In this document: positions 39,462-39,554 of the stretch, one piece after another | Layout: every line of letters starts with the position of its first letter | How positions within the stretch are numbered: position 1 is the first letter of the stretch | Source: Amycolatopsis acididurans | GTDB lineage: Bacteria; Actinomycetota; Actinomycetes; Mycobacteriales; Pseudonocardiaceae | Reading direction: 5' to 3' | Length of the DNA: 39,554 nt | Assembly (NCBI RefSeq): GCF_012328925.1 | Contig: NZ_JAAXLS010000059.1 | Span: 1-39,554 of the forward strand | The notes under the pieces: generated by a model | What the model was told of the DNA's origin: nothing | Database searches by the model: none | The model's input: the letters and a program-made list of their open reading frames with translations, nothing else | Position numbers and translations under genes: made by a program

Positions 39462-39554
39462 ATGGAAGTGCACCTGATGACCGACATGATGTCCGGCGTG
39501 GAGAACGCTGAGGACTTGAACCCCGTGTCCGGGCTGGATGGCCTGGACGAGCAG
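39462..39554 (+). CDS. IS256-family transposase, N-terminal fragment
   Basis: An ATG at 39462 opens a frame that is still open at the window end after 31 codons. It reads MEVHLMTDMMSGVENAEDLN, then PVSGLDGLDEQ. The second methionines at 39477 and 39486 are alternative starts. The SGLDGLDEQ segment resembles the N-terminus of actinobacterial IS256-family transposases, where it precedes LVAQLVDRA-type helices. No ribosome site is clear. With the C-terminal fragment at 1-84 it could represent the two ends of the same type of gene. Confidence 0.6.
   Translation, partial: MEVHLMTDMMSGVENAEDLNPVSGLDGLDEQ

Larger units (their letters stand above)
39428..39554 (+). mobile_element. IS256-family element, left end (partial)
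   Basis: The last 127 bases are the start of an insertion sequence in the same orientation as the one at the left edge. It begins with a repeat matching the reverse complement of 99-126 at 25 of 28 positions, then 6 bases later the transposase frame opens. The element continues outside the window. Confidence 0.78.

Noticed and set aside
1..39554. CRISPR array, rRNA or tRNA genes
   Set aside because: No regularly spaced repeats and no rRNA or tRNA signatures were found on either strand by eye.

Overview
The window reads as chromosome of a high-GC actinobacterium, plausibly of the Pseudonocardiales, although no rRNA or other marker fixes the lineage. Supporting signs are strong GC bias at third positions, many GTG starts with GGAGG-type ribosome sites, four-base ATGA stop/start overlaps, a DUF3558 lipoprotein, two LytR-CpsA-Psr proteins, a CYTH-CHAD protein and a mycobacterial CtpH/CtpI-like giant P-type ATPase. 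GC content was judged by eye, not computed.

Both edges lie inside an IS256-family element in the same orientation: the 3' end of one copy at the left and the 5' end of another at the right, with terminal repeats matching at 25 of 28 bases. Each edge holds about 127 bases of the element, which suggests a draft contig that stops at a multicopy repeat; a segment flanked by two direct IS copies is the other reading.

Layout. 1-800: IS end, truncated prepilin-peptidase remnant, frameshifted Nudix gene. 0.8-4.3 kb: HAD hydrolase, divergent XRE regulator, and a compact set of small genes including a minimal GntR-type regulator. 4.3-5 kb: decayed ArsR-type regulator and an IS1380-like scrap. 5-9.3 kb: three secreted phosphoesterases (one Tat-exported phospholipase C type, two SapM-like) around a decayed formylglycine-enzyme-like gene. 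9.4-18.8 kb: CadD-type transporter, a 1441-residue P-type ATPase with a degenerate duplicated half and two small companions, CYTH-CHAD protein, HD-domain protein and a VanZ protein. 18.8-25.7 kb: two LCP cell-wall ligases, a half-size Ca2+ antiporter gene broken by an in-frame stop, a secreted propeller-like protein, a YbjN-like protein, TatB and a DUF3558 lipoprotein.

The most notable part is 25.98-32.58 kb, a magnesium locus. An M-box (ykoK) Mg2+ riboswitch and a possible proline-rich leader peptide precede an NRAMP-related transporter whose metal motifs are changed in the way expected for Mg2+ carriers. MgtC follows, then a soluble protein built from PRC-barrel, MgtE-N and CBS domains without the MgtE channel, coupled by ATGA overlap to a second NRAMP-related transporter. 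I infer that the soluble protein acts in trans as the Mg2+ sensor or gate of the transporters. This pairing is the best candidate for an undescribed system.

33-39.4 kb: a KimA-like APC permease, an OB-fold scrap, a small winged-helix regulator, a decayed VIT/CCC1 transporter, an MFS scrap, a long stretch with no recognisable gene, and a large secreted type I phosphodiesterase next to the right IS copy. Cation transport (Cd, Mg, Ca, Fe/Mn, probably K, and a P-type pump) recurs through the window, and about nine remnants indicate active gene decay.
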